Source: Leptothermofonsia sp049200465
GTDB lineage: Bacteria > Cyanobacteriota > Cyanobacteriia > Leptolyngbyales > Leptolyngbyaceae
Length of the DNA stretch: 64,000 bases
Assembly (NCBI RefSeq): GCF_049200465.1
Contig: NZ_CP120836.1
Location: 3,162,001-3,226,000, forward strand
Direction: 5' to 3'
Shown here: positions 8,507 to 17,416 of the stretch, piece by piece
Layout of the letters: every line of letters begins with the position of its first letter
Numbering within the stretch: position 1 is the first letter of the stretch
Made by a program: the position numbers and the translations under genes
The notes under the pieces: model-generated
The model's input: the letters and a program-made list of their open reading frames with translations, nothing else
Told to the model about the DNA's origin: nothing
Databases searched by the model: none

Positions 8507-11309
8507 GAGGGGCGATTGCTCCCAATTTGGATGGTTTTTCATCGCGGACAATTCCGCTGCACATAGTGCGATCGCTCCCCTGCACAGTGGGATTGTAGGT
8601 CAAGTAATCCTGCAACCAGTGACAGCTATAGGTAATCAGGCTGTCCAGATTACCCAGATATTCCAGATTCCAGAGAACCCCGGTATTGTCTGTGCCAGTC
8701 GATGCCAGCGTTCTGCCATCGGGACTAAAGGCAATATTGGCCAGCGAATCCGTGTGACCTTGCAAAATTTTAAGCAACCTGCCATCCAAACTCCACAGCC
8801 GGATAGTTTTGTCAAAACTGGCAGAGGCAAGGATTTGACCATTGGGGCTAAAGCGGACACTTCTGGCATCCTGGGTGTGACCTTTTAACAAGCGCAGCAG
8901 TTTACCATCCCGGCTCCAGAGCTTGACGGTTTTATCGGAACTGGCGGTAACAAGGGTGTTGCCATCGGGGCTGAAGCTGACATCCCAAATACCTCCATCA
9001 TGTCCCTTAATCGTTTTAAGCAATTGACCTTCGCGGTTCCAGAGTTTCACGGTACTGTCTGCACTGGCCGTGGCAAGGGCGTTGCCATCAGGGCTAAAGC
9101 TGACACTATTGACGCTATCTTTATGCCCGTTCAGCGTTTTCAGGAAGGTACCGTCTGCTTTCCAAAGTTTTACCGTCTTGTCCGCACTGGCAGTGGCAAT
9201 GAACTGGCTATCGGGGCTGAAGGTAACTGACCACACGCCACTTTGATGCCCGGTTAAGGTATTGATCAGCCGACCGTCCCGGTTCCAGAGTTTGACGGTG
9301 AAATCATTACTGGCGGCGGCAATGGTCTGGCTATCGGGGCTAAAGCTGACACTAAATACTGCATCTTTATTATCAAGAGTGCGGAGATAGTTACCAAAGC
9401 GATTCCACAGTTTGACCGTTTTGTCCCGGCTGGCGGTGGCGATCGCCTGTCCATCTGGACTAAAAGCAACATCGAATACCCAATTGCGATGTCCTGAAAG
9501 GGTATGGAGGCGATCGCTGCGAACTCGCCAGATTTTTGCTGTTTGATCAAAGCTGGCGGTTGCCAGAGTTTCTCCATCGGGGCTGAACTGAAGACTGTAT
9601 ACCAGGTCCGTATGTCCCTTAAGGGTGCTGAGCAAGATTCCATCCAGATTCCAGAGTTTCACCGTCTGGTCATAGCCAGAGCTAGCCAGGGTTTGCCCAT
9701 CGGGGCTAAAGCTAACGCACAGCACACCATCGGCATGACCACTCAGCGTATGCAGCAGGGTACCATCCAACTTCCAGATGCGGGCAGTTTTGTCATCGCT
9801 GGCAGTGGCAAGCAAATTGCCATCGGGGCTAAAGGTGACATCCCACACCCCTCGCTGATGCCCCACTAGAGTTTTCAAGCGTTTGCCATCGAGAGTCCAG
9901 AGCTTCACCGTCTGGTCAGTACTGGCCGTGGCAAGCGATTGCCCATTGGGACTGAAGACGACCCGTTTGACTTCGTTGCCGTGCCCCTTTAAGGTTTGCA
10001 GAAGTTGGCCATCGCGATTCCAGAGAATGACGGTGCGATCGCTGCTAGCACTGGCAATCCGTTGTCCATCCGGGCTAAAGCTGACACTGTTCACATTATT
10101 GCTGTGACCATTCAGGGTGTGCAGGAGTTTACCCTGGCGGTTCCAGAGTTTGACGGTTTTGTCCGCGCTGGCGGTGGCGATGAGTTGTCCATCTGGGCTG
10201 AAGCTGATATCCAGAACCCGGCTCTGATGTCCCTGAAGGGTTTGCAGCACTTTACCCTGAAGGTTCCAGAGTTTGACCGTTTGGTCCGCACTGGAAGTGG
10301 CGAGGGTCTTACCATCGGGACTGTAACGGATCTGGTAAATGCCACCTGCATGCCCTTCCAGACGATTCCGTTCTTTAATCGAGTAAATCGCCTGTTGGAG
10401 CATGGTTTCCACCTGTTCCTGAACGTCAGGATTATCCTTGGCCCAGGTAGCGGTTTTCAGCTTCCTTCCAGCTTTGAGCCCTTCAATCAGGGCTTCAAAC
10501 TCTTTATTCGAGTTAAACAGCACTTCTGAAGAAAGGCTGATAGCGTTGATTTCATTCATCTCAGCCTGTCTGCGGCGAGATTCTGCCGTTTGAAACTGGC
10601 TGAATGCTACCAGACCCAGGCCAGTAGTGATCACAAAGCCACCAACGGCTGCAAAGAGGGCAAAAGTGATCCACTTGCGAACGGTTTTTTCTCGCTGAAT
10701 TTCGGCTTCGTAGCGTTCAACTTCTGCTTTGCGGCTCTCGTTGATAAATTCCCGTTGCAGTTCGGTTGATTTGGGTTCCTTTTCAGTGTTCTGGGTCAGC
10801 CATTGTAAAACTGCATCCAGATCACTACCGCGCAGCAACAGGTCGGGGTTGCGATCACTGCCCCTCCACTCGATCGCTTTCACCAGAACCCGCGTATGCT
10901 GCCGCACGTAATCCAGATCCGTATCAATCGCCTTGAGCAGCAGTTGAAAGGACTGGTCAAAGTCATCGCTTTCCTGAAACAGCAGCCAGTTGTGCCGCTT
11001 GAGATCCGGGTGCAGCAGATTATGATCAAACCCATCTCGCCGCAGAATGGGGACTAACCGTTTATGGTTGTTAAGAGCGTGCTTCAGCTCATTATTACAA
11101 ACCTGAGAGGCAACAGAGTCGGGGCTGATGACAAACACAAAGGTATCGGTGGCCTCGATACCTGCTTCAATTTCTTGCCACCAATCCGACGTAATCGGAA
11201 TGTCTTCCCAGTCAACCCAGGTATCCCGATTCTGATGGGTCAGCTTTGCATGGAGCGCTTTGACAAAGTCTTTGTCTCGACGCGAGTAGGAGATGAACAC
11301 CTCTGACAT
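8460..11309 (-). CDS. TIR domain - transmembrane - 14x WD40 repeat protein
   Basis: A multidomain protein of about 949 residues. The TIR domain covers residues about 1-130 (EVFISYSRRDKDFVKALHAK, then FVFVISPDSVASQVCNNELK); the Glu in NNELKHAL is where enzymatic TIRs carry their catalytic Glu. A linker with charged coiled-coil character (residues about 180-225) leads to one membrane helix (about 226-250, WITFALFAAVGGFVITTGLG). A helical EAD-like segment follows (SSEVLFNSNKEFEALIEGLK). Then come 14 WD40 repeats with FSPDG and DKTVKLW signatures, enough for two seven-bladed propellers, and a short Cys-containing tail. Start chosen at MSEVFISYS (11309) rather than ten residues upstream because the TIR fold begins there. 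Proteins like this are thought to be sensors with NAD-cleaving or signalling TIR heads; that role here is inference. Confidence 0.88.
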   Translation of the reverse strand: MSEVFISYSRRDKDFVKALHAKLTHQNRDTWVDWEDIPITSDWWQEIEAGIEATDTFVFVISPDSVASQVCNNELKHALNNHKRLVPILRRDGFDHNLLHPDLKRHNWLLFQESDDFDQSFQLLLKAIDTDLDYVRQHTRVLVKAIEWRGSDRNPDLLLRGSDLDAVLQWLTQNTEKEPKSTELQREFINESRKAEVERYEAEIQREKTVRKWITFALFAAVGGFVITTGLGLVAFSQFQTAESRRRQAEMNEINAISLSSEVLFNSNKEFEALIEGLKAGRKLKTATWAKDNPDVQEQVETMLQQAIYSIKERNRLEGHAGGIYQIRYSPDGKTLATSSADQTVKLWNLQGKVLQTLQGHQSRVLDISFSPDGQLIATASADKTVKLWNRQGKLLHTLNGHSNNVNSVSFSPDGQRIASASSDRTVILWNRDGQLLQTLKGHGNEVKRVVFSPNGQSLATASTDQTVKLWTLDGKRLKTLVGHQRGVWDVTFSPDGNLLATASDDKTARIWKLDGTLLHTLSGHADGVLCVSFSPDGQTLASSGYDQTVKLWNLDGILLSTLKGHTDLVYSLQFSPDGETLATASFDQTAKIWRVRSDRLHTLSGHRNWVFDVAFSPDGQAIATASRDKTVKLWNRFGNYLRTLDNKDAVFSVSFSPDSQTIAAASNDFTVKLWNRDGRLINTLTGHQSGVWSVTFSPDSQFIATASADKTVKLWKADGTFLKTLNGHKDSVNSVSFSPDGNALATASADSTVKLWNREGQLLKTIKGHDGGIWDVSFSPDGNTLVTASSDKTVKLWSRDGKLLRLLKGHTQDARSVRFSPNGQILASASFDKTIRLWSLDGRLLKILQGHTDSLANIAFSPDGRTLASTGTDNTGVLWNLEYLGNLDSLITYSCHWLQDYLTYNPTVQGSDRTMCSGIVRDEKPSKLGAIAPLTAPTNPPNLILERS

Positions 11310-11603
11310 AGAACCTTCCTCCGGGGGCAAAGAGGACAATAGTGTCTTCAGCTAGTAAACCAAATTGTCCGGAGTCAAGAGGTTATTGTGCGATTGATTT
11401 AACCCTTGAGGGTAAGGGGCGATCGTTCAGTTCGGAATTAAATGATGTTCTAAATCTGTAGATAGGATTCTGTACAGGTGTTTCATGGAACGTTCCTACA
11501 AACGAAAACAACAATATGAACCACGCCCAGAATGAATTGATTGCTACTGTCAAGTTCTAATTCGGGTTGAGCGATTTCCATTGTTGAATTTCTGATACTA
11601 ATT

Positions 11604-11645
11604 TAATGTGAAGCTACATAGAAATAATGTGAAGCTACATAGAAA
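11604..11645. repeat. Perfect 21-bp tandem duplication
   Basis: Two adjacent identical 21-bp units beginning TAATGTGAAGCTACATAG lie in the gene-poor stretch 11,340-11,992, just beside the transposase remnant. One of many such short duplications in the window. Confidence 0.8.
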
Positions 11646-11646
11646 A

Positions 11647-11927
11647 GTGCTTCTAAAATAAAGCTGTAGAACAAAACCGACATTACTTGTTCCATCGTCA
11701 GTTGATCAAACAGGTCTTGAACTCATTCTCGTAACGCTTGCAAGGAAGGAAATAGCTGATTTTTCAGCAGTTGTTTCAGCCATTGCCGAAACCGTTCAAT
11801 AGGTTGAGTTCGGGACTATGGGCAGGTTGCACTAACGGAATCATGTTGCATGAGAGCATCTCGAATCTGGCGCTGCCTGAAATGGGCTTGATAAGCTTGT
11901 ATTGCGTCTGAGGAGAAAGGCAACATG
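11647..11927 (-). pseudogene. Remnant of an IS630-family transposase (C-terminal part)
   Basis: Reading leftward, the DNA encodes YQAYQAHFRQRQIRDALMQ, then a HSPELN block, then (frameshifted) IERFRQWLKQLLKNQLFPSL, then an in-frame TGA, then VQDLFDQLTMEQVMSVLFYS. HSPELNPIERF is the classic third DDE-motif region of IS630-type transposases. The shift lies between ELN and IERF, where one base is missing; the stop follows QALRE. The N-terminal two thirds, including the first two catalytic Asp residues, is absent, so it is a dead fragment. The remainder of 11,340-11,992 shows no other gene. Confidence 0.7.
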
Positions 11928-11992
11928 ATTCAAAAAAATTGAGCCGTATTGAGTTTAGCTTAGTGCAGTTTCGATGCGTAAGTTCGGCTGAT

Positions 11993-13522
11993 CTACTGGC
12001 ACTCTCTTAAGCGAGTCAGCACCAACACAATATCGTCTACCGCACCCCGCATCGCTGATACCGAACCTCCCGATTGATTCACAATCATGCTCAACACCAG
12101 TGGCGTGTAGTTGGGGGGAGCCAGGTATCCAGAGAGGGAAACCACGCCTGAAATGTATCCTGTTTTAGCCACCAATCTCCCCTGGGCAGGCGTATTGCGG
12201 AAGCGCTTTTTCAATGTGCCGTTTTCTCCAGCAACTGGCAGTGAGTTGCGGAATGCTTGAGAATCCTCTGGATACTGGGTCATGGCCTGGAGGGTCTGTA
12301 CCAGTGCTTCGGCGCTTGCCCGGTTACGGCTTGCCAGACCGGAGCCATCTACCATGCTGTAACCTTTGGGAGTTACTCTCATTTGTGTTAAAACTGCTTT
12401 CACTGCTGCAATTCCGCTCTCAGTTGCATTGGAGTGATTGGGATTCTGTATTTTACCCAGGGTTTTCAGCAACGCTTCGGCATAGATGTTATTGCTCTCC
12501 TGGTTGGTTTCAATTAGCAGATCGCGGAGCAACGGGGACTCGACAAATGCCAGTTCGGTTTCGGGCGATCGCGTCACCGTTGTTCTTACCAGCGTCGAGT
12601 TTGTTACGTCAATTCCAGCATTAGCAAGTGCCGTGCGAAACTTCTGCACCAGATAGTTGCCGGGGTTGGGCACAGAAACAGAAGTTGGTTCTGGCTCCGA
12701 ACCTGCCCGCAGTTGGGCATCAATCCGCATGGCAAACTGGTTGCCAATTCGGTAAGCATCGACGTATTCTTCACCATTAGCGGAAACGGTGATTGAGCGA
12801 TTATCCACACGCCACTGGCGGGCATCGTTGAGATCATCCCATTGAATTCGCAGGGGTTGTCCAACCCGTTGGGGAAAGAGCGTAAAGCCGATCGCATTCT
12901 GGTTCAAAATCAGGCTATTCACCGCGGCACCATAGCCTGCCAGGGTATCTTCCCGGTCCCAGTTGGGGTTCACCGCATCTCCACGAAAATAAGTGTCGTC
13001 ACCAATTAGTTGGTTGACCTGCCGAATTCCTTTCTGGCTTAACTGCTGTGCCAGCGTATTGAGCTGAGCAGTAGTCAGGCTGGGGTCGCCGCGACCAACA
13101 ATTCTGAGGGTTTCCAGGGAAGAATCAGTCGGATTTCCAGTAACTGAAGTCCGGATCTGGTAATGTTGCCCCAACTTTGCTAATGCCGCTGCTGTGGTAA
13201 ACAGCTTGATATTGGAGGCAGGAATCAGCAGAGTGGATGGGTTGCGAGCAAACAGTGTTTGACGGTTGCCTGCATCGGCTGATCGCGTCTGAACCAGAAT
13301 GCTCCAACGAGCGCTTCTAACGGCAGATCGGTTGAGAATAGGGGCGATCGCTCCCGTTAACTGGGCTGGACAAATCCCCGGACTCTGCCTTGCCTGGGCA
13401 AGTACCTGCTCTGAGTTGGGAGGATTTTCGACGCTGGCATTTGCCCGATTGGGCACCGTGTATTGTCCCGGTAAGAGAACGGCGATCGTAAAAGCAAGAA
13501 CCCGGGTAAATCCATCATTCAT
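11993..13522 (-). CDS. dacB: D-alanyl-D-alanine carboxypeptidase/endopeptidase (PBP4, S13 family)
   Basis: Periplasmic penicillin-binding protein of the S13/PBP4 class, trimming or cleaving D-Ala cross-links in peptidoglycan. All three active-site motifs are present: SNIK (SxxK) within LIPASNIKLFTTAAALAKLG, SNN (SxN) in NQESNNIYAEALL, and KTG in LVAKTGYISGVVS. The long insert between the first two motifs, typical of class C PBPs, is there (GRGDPSLTTAQLNTLAQQLS). Start chosen at ATG 13522 (MNDGFTRVLAFTIAVLLPG) because it gives a proper signal peptide; the frame is open for another 29 residues upstream, which would bury the signal. The product is about 509 residues. It stands alone between a transposase remnant and a divergent gene. 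Confidence 0.92.
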   Translation of the reverse strand: MNDGFTRVLAFTIAVLLPGQYTVPNRANASVENPPNSEQVLAQARQSPGICPAQLTGAIAPILNRSAVRSARWSILVQTRSADAGNRQTLFARNPSTLLIPASNIKLFTTAAALAKLGQHYQIRTSVTGNPTDSSLETLRIVGRGDPSLTTAQLNTLAQQLSQKGIRQVNQLIGDDTYFRGDAVNPNWDREDTLAGYGAAVNSLILNQNAIGFTLFPQRVGQPLRIQWDDLNDARQWRVDNRSITVSANGEEYVDAYRIGNQFAMRIDAQLRAGSEPEPTSVSVPNPGNYLVQKFRTALANAGIDVTNSTLVRTTVTRSPETELAFVESPLLRDLLIETNQESNNIYAEALLKTLGKIQNPNHSNATESGIAAVKAVLTQMRVTPKGYSMVDGSGLASRNRASAEALVQTLQAMTQYPEDSQAFRNSLPVAGENGTLKKRFRNTPAQGRLVAKTGYISGVVSLSGYLAPPNYTPLVLSMIVNQSGGSVSAMRGAVDDIVLVLTRLRECQ

Positions 13523-13659
13523 TTCTTGACCGTGTTGAAAAGCACATGAAATCAGCCAACCCCTTCCTGAAGTTTTACGCCTCAAGGCATGGACAAGTAC
13601 TTTAAACAATAAAAGGTTCTCTCATTAGCGAGATGCCCTGCCGCGACAAAAAATAGACA

Positions 13660-15364
13660 ATGCAACCATCTACTTCTCACCCAACTTACGTTCCCAGGAG
13701 TAATATAGCAAGCCCTATAGAATTCAAGTTATTTGCTCCTTATAACGAAGGCGCAACCCTGATTGGAGATTTCTCCAATTGGGAAGACATCCCGATGAAA
13801 AAAGACAAAGAAGGGTTTTTCCGAACCACAGTCGATTTAGAAGACGGTGTTTATCAATATAAGTTTCGGGTTCAGTCCAAAAGCTGGTTCTTTGAGCCTG
13901 ATCGGTGGGTGAGTATTACCGATCCCTACACGACTGACATTGATGGCAGTCGCTCTGAAGAAAACGGGATTGTTCGCATTAAGGACGGGCAACGGATTGT
14001 CGATACCTATGTCTGGCAGAACAATGACAAACCGCTGCCTCCCGATCATGCTCTGGTGATTTATGAATTGCACGTAGCAGACTTCTCTGGCGGTGAGGAT
14101 GACCCAAAACCACGAGGCCGATACAAGCATGTAATTGAAAAGCTGGATTACCTGTGCGAACTGGGGATTAACGCGATCGAACTGATGCCTGTCAAAGAAT
14201 ACCCCGGCGACTATAGCTGGGGTTACAATCCCCGGTATTTCTTTGCCACTGAAACCAGCTACGGCACCACCGCCGAACTAAAACAGTTAATTGATGAGTG
14301 CCACGCTCGCGGTATTCGCATGTTTATGGATGGGATCTACAACCACTCCGAAGCCTCATCTCCTCTGACCCAGATTGACCACGACTACTGCTACCATCAC
14401 GAGCCCCGCGATCCCGATAATAACTGGGGGCCAGAATTCAACTACGAACACTACGACGAAAATCTGGACACCTACCCAGCCCGCCGCTTTATTGGTGACA
14501 CCGTCCGCTATTGGATTGAAGAGTTTCACATTGATGGCATTCGCTACGACGCCGCTCGGCAAATTGCGAATCATGACTTTATGCACTGGATCGTTCAGGA
14601 AGCCAAGAAGACCGCAGGCAATAAGCCGTTCTACAACATTGCCGAACACATCCCCGAAACCCCCAGCATTACCAATGTGGATGGCCCTATGGACGGTTGC
14701 TGGCATGACAGTTTCTATCACTGCGTCCTGGCCCACATTATTGGCGAAACCTTCGATCTGGAACAGCTAAAAGATGTGCTGGATGCCAAACGGCAGGGGT
14801 TTATGGGTGTCACCAATGTCGTGAACTATCTGACCAATCACGACCACAATCATGTCATGGCAGAACTGGGCGATCGCGGCATTTTAGGCGAAGCCGCCTT
14901 CCGTCGCCGCAAACTGGGTGCAGCCCTGGTGATGACCACGATGGGTGTTCCCCTGATCTGGATGGGCGAAGAATTTGGCGAATACAAGTACAAAAACCCC
15001 AGACCAGGCAAAAATTGACTGGACCCTGCTCGATGGCGACCTGAATCGCAACCTGCTTGAATACTACAAAGGCTTGATCCATCTGCGGAAAAACAACCAC
15101 GCCTTCTACACCGAAAACATCGAATTCTTTCACGAAAACCCCGAAGCCAGAGTCCTCGCCTACACCCGCTGGAATGACGAAGGTTCCCGTGTCGTGGTAG
15201 TTGCCAACTTCTCCGACAACTTCCTGGCAAGCTACACCATCCCCAACTTCCCCACCAACGGCACCTGGCACGAATGGACGGGCAACTACGACGTAGATGC
15301 AGTGGACGGTAACCTGATGACCGACCTAGGCGAATGGGAAGCCAAGGTGTTTGTCTGGCAGTAG
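13660..15364 (+). pseudogene. GH13 alpha-amylase / glucan-branching-like enzyme, interrupted by a +1 frameshift
   Basis: GH13 family enzyme acting on alpha-1,4-glucans. It begins with a CBM48-like domain (residues about 20-110, EGATLIGDFSNWEDIPM, GVYQYKFRV), followed by the (beta/alpha)8 barrel. Barrel motifs: MDGIYNHSEA (region I), DGIRYDAARQ with the nucleophile Asp (II), NIAEHIPE with the acid/base Glu (III), and YLTNHDHNHV (IV). The frame runs to a TGA at 15,016-15,018, but the last 115 residues continue in the next frame: AKIDWTLLDGDLNRNLLEYY to EAKVFVWQ, ending at 15,364. Deleting one A from the five-A run at 14,992-14,996 restores EYKYKTPDQAKIDWTLL, the expected family sequence and a product of about 567 residues. 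As read, the protein loses the barrel end and the C-terminal beta domain. A sequencing error in the A run is an alternative. Confidence 0.85.
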
Positions 15365-15511
15365 GAGTGATGGGGTAATGGAGCCCTAACCCATCCCCTT
15401 TCTCTGACAACTAACAACCAACAACTAACAACTAAAACCTCCCCGCCTCCTCTTGCCTGTGGTAAGATTGTAGACTGCTAACAAAATTATTGACACAATC
15501 AAAACCATCCA

Positions 15512-15781
15512 ATGGCTCTGCTGCAACAGCGCAAACAAGAAATCATCTCTGAGTATCAGATTCACGAAACCGACACCGGCTCGGCTGACGTTCAGGTTGC
15601 CATGCTGACCGAACGCATTAATAAGCTAAGTGAACATCTGCGATCGAACAAAAAGGATCACGCCTCCCGTCAGGGTCTGCTGCGGATGATAGGTCAACGG
15701 AAGCGCCTTCTGGCCTACATTCAGAAGCATGACCAGGACCGTTATCGAGCATTGATCACCCGGTTAGGCATTCGCGGTTAA
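15512..15781 (+). CDS. rpsO: 30S ribosomal protein S15
   Basis: Primary binding protein of the 16S rRNA central domain in the 30S subunit. The 89-residue length and the sequence are canonical: EYQIHETDTGSADVQVAMLT, then INKLSEHLRSNKKDHASRQG and LLRMIGQRKRLLAYIQKHD, the rRNA-binding helices. Start ATG at 15512. The next gene (PAM68-like) follows 15 bp after the stop in the same direction, suggesting co-transcription. The upstream gap carries a run of CAACTAACAA-type repeats at about 15,405-15,435. Confidence 0.97.
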   Translation: MALLQQRKQEIISEYQIHETDTGSADVQVAMLTERINKLSEHLRSNKKDHASRQGLLRMIGQRKRLLAYIQKHDQDRYRALITRLGIRG

Positions 15782-15796
15782 GGAGAAGGCAAGCAT

Positions 15797-16309
15797 ATGT
15801 CCGCGAAGTCCTCAAAAGAGCCAAAGCGTGACGGCAAAGCCTCTGCTAATGAACCGGCATCTGAAAAGCGGTTACCCTTTGAGCCAGCTCAAAATCGCAA
15901 AAAGCCTCCTAAGAAAGCGGCTTCCACTGTCACCATAAACGCCAAAGACGACTCATCGGATGCGAAATCAGTGGCTAGAAAAGCGGCAGCTATTCCCGAA
16001 GTGATCAGTCGCCGGATGGCTCGTCGGATGGCATTTTTCTGCGGCATCCCTACATCTTTGGGGATGCTGACCCTGGTGATTAGCTACATCGTGATTTCGC
16101 AGCACTGGTACAAATTGCCCCATGTCGCCGTTCTGTTGATCAACATGGGGTTCTTTGGCCTGGGTGTTCTGGGATTAAGCTATGGGGCACTATCAGCTTC
16201 CTGGGATGAAGACCGCCTTGGTTCCTGGTTCGGTTGGCAGGAATTTAGAACAAATTTTGCCCGTCTGACGACTTCTTGGCGCTCTACTAAGGAAAAACCT
16301 GATTCTTAA
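15797..16309 (+). CDS. PAM68-like photosystem II assembly protein (DUF3464)
   Basis: A 170-residue protein with a charged Lys/Ser/Ala-rich N-terminus (residues 1-65), then two transmembrane helices: about 80-100 (CGIPTSLGMLTLVISYIVIS) and about 110-130 (HVAVLLINMGFFGLGVLGLS). A conserved lumen/stroma-facing tail reads LSASWDEDRLGSWFGWQEF. This matches the PAM68/DUF3464 family, which helps assemble photosystem II in chloroplasts and cyanobacteria. The SWD.D..GS..G..EF block is the diagnostic part. It lies 15 bp behind rpsO and 12 bp ahead of aroF, so the three may share a transcript. The function is taken from family knowledge. Confidence 0.88.
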   Translation: MSAKSSKEPKRDGKASANEPASEKRLPFEPAQNRKKPPKKAASTVTINAKDDSSDAKSVARKAAAIPEVISRRMARRMAFFCGIPTSLGMLTLVISYIVISQHWYKLPHVAVLLINMGFFGLGVLGLSYGALSASWDEDRLGSWFGWQEFRTNFARLTTSWRSTKEKPDS

Positions 16310-16321
16310 AAAGGATTCGCC

Positions 16322-17383
16322 ATGATTGTGGTTATGAAGGTTGGCTCTCCTGAGGACGAAGTAAACCGCCTCATGGGCGAATTCAAAGCCTGGGGACTTG
16401 TTCCTGAAAAAATTGTGGGTCGGCACAAAGTGGTGATTGGCCTGGTAGGCGAAACGGCTGAACTGGACCCTTTGCAAATTCAAGAAGCCAGCCCCTGGAT
16501 TGAGGAAGTACTGCGGGTTGAGAAACCTTACAAGCGGGCCAGCCGGGAGTATCGCAATGGGGAAGCCAGTGAAGTCCTGGTTCCTACTCCCAATGGTTTG
16601 GTTGCTTTTGGTGAGCATCATCCCCTCATTGTTGTAGCTGGTCCCTGCTCGGTGGAAAACGAGGAGATGATTGTGGAAACCGCACGGCGTGTTCAAGCCG
16701 CCGGAGCGAAATTTTTGAGGGGGGGTGCCTTCAAGCCCCGAACCTCTCCCTATGCCTTTCAGGGACATGGGGAAAGCGCGCTGAATTTGCTAGCAGCCGC
16801 CAGAGAAGCAACCGGATTAGGCATCATTACCGAACTGATGGATGCCGCAGACTTGGAACCCCTGGCAGAGATTGCCGATGTGATCCAGATTGGTGCCCGC
16901 AACATGCAGAACTTTTCGCTGTTGAAGAAAGTGGGTGCGCAGGACAAGCCAATTTTATTAAAGCGGGGCATGTCTGCCACGATTGAAGAGTGGCTGATGG
17001 CCGCAGAGTATATCCTTGCTGCTGGAAATCCAAATGTGATTTTGTGTGAACGAGGGATTCGCACGTTTGATAGCAAGTACACCCGTAATACCCTGGATCT
17101 GGCTGCAATTCCAGTGCTGCGTGCCCTCACTCATTTACCGATCATGATTGATCCCAGCCACGGTACCGGGAAGTGGGAATATGTACCGTCAATGGCGCTG
17201 GCTTCCATCGCGGCTGGAGCCGACTCCCTTATGATTGAAGTGCATCCCAACCCCAAGAAAGCGTTATCGGATGGTCCGCAATCGCTTACACCAGAACGGT
17301 TTGATTCGCTGATGGTAGAGATGGCGGTGATTGGTAAAGCGGTGGGTCGCTGGGCAGAAGAACCTGCGATCGCGGCCGTCTAA
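16322..17383 (+). CDS. aroF: 3-deoxy-7-phosphoheptulonate synthase (DAHP synthase)
   Basis: First step of the shikimate pathway: condenses phosphoenolpyruvate with erythrose 4-phosphate to DAHP. It is the type I-beta form with an N-terminal ferredoxin-like regulatory domain (residues about 1-75, IVVMKVGSPEDEVNRLM). The catalytic barrel follows: VVAGPCSVENEEM (metal-binding Cys), FLRGGAFKPRTSPY, QIGARNMQNFSLL, PILLKRGMSATIEEW, IMIDPSHGTGKW (metal-binding His) and MIEVHPNPKKALSDGPQSL. The 353-residue length fits this class. Start ATG 16322. Its stop codon lies inside a 20-bp-period tandem duplication (17,376-17,412), so the DNA just after the gene is a copy of its own last bases. Confidence 0.96.
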   Translation: MIVVMKVGSPEDEVNRLMGEFKAWGLVPEKIVGRHKVVIGLVGETAELDPLQIQEASPWIEEVLRVEKPYKRASREYRNGEASEVLVPTPNGLVAFGEHHPLIVVAGPCSVENEEMIVETARRVQAAGAKFLRGGAFKPRTSPYAFQGHGESALNLLAAAREATGLGIITELMDAADLEPLAEIADVIQIGARNMQNFSLLKKVGAQDKPILLKRGMSATIEEWLMAAEYILAAGNPNVILCERGIRTFDSKYTRNTLDLAAIPVLRALTHLPIMIDPSHGTGKWEYVPSMALASIAAGADSLMIEVHPNPKKALSDGPQSLTPERFDSLMVEMAVIGKAVGRWAEEPAIAAV

Positions 17384-17412
17384 CTATCAGATTACCCGTC
17401 TAACTATCAGAT
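17376..17412. repeat. Tandem duplication covering the aroF stop
   Basis: CCGTCTAACTATCAGAT occurs twice with a period of 20 bp; the first unit contains the aroF TAA at 17,381-17,383. The second copy forms most of the gap to the acetyltransferase gene. Confidence 0.8.
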
Positions 17413-17416
17413 CACT

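Noticed and set aside
8636..10529. Long open frames on the plus strand opposite the WD40 gene
   Set aside because: They mirror the WD40 repeat periodicity and encode repetitive, unfamiliar peptides; they are shadows of the real gene.
14855..15410. Minus-strand frames opposite the GH13 gene
   Set aside because: Low-complexity Arg/Ser/Cys-rich translations lying antisense to a well-supported gene.
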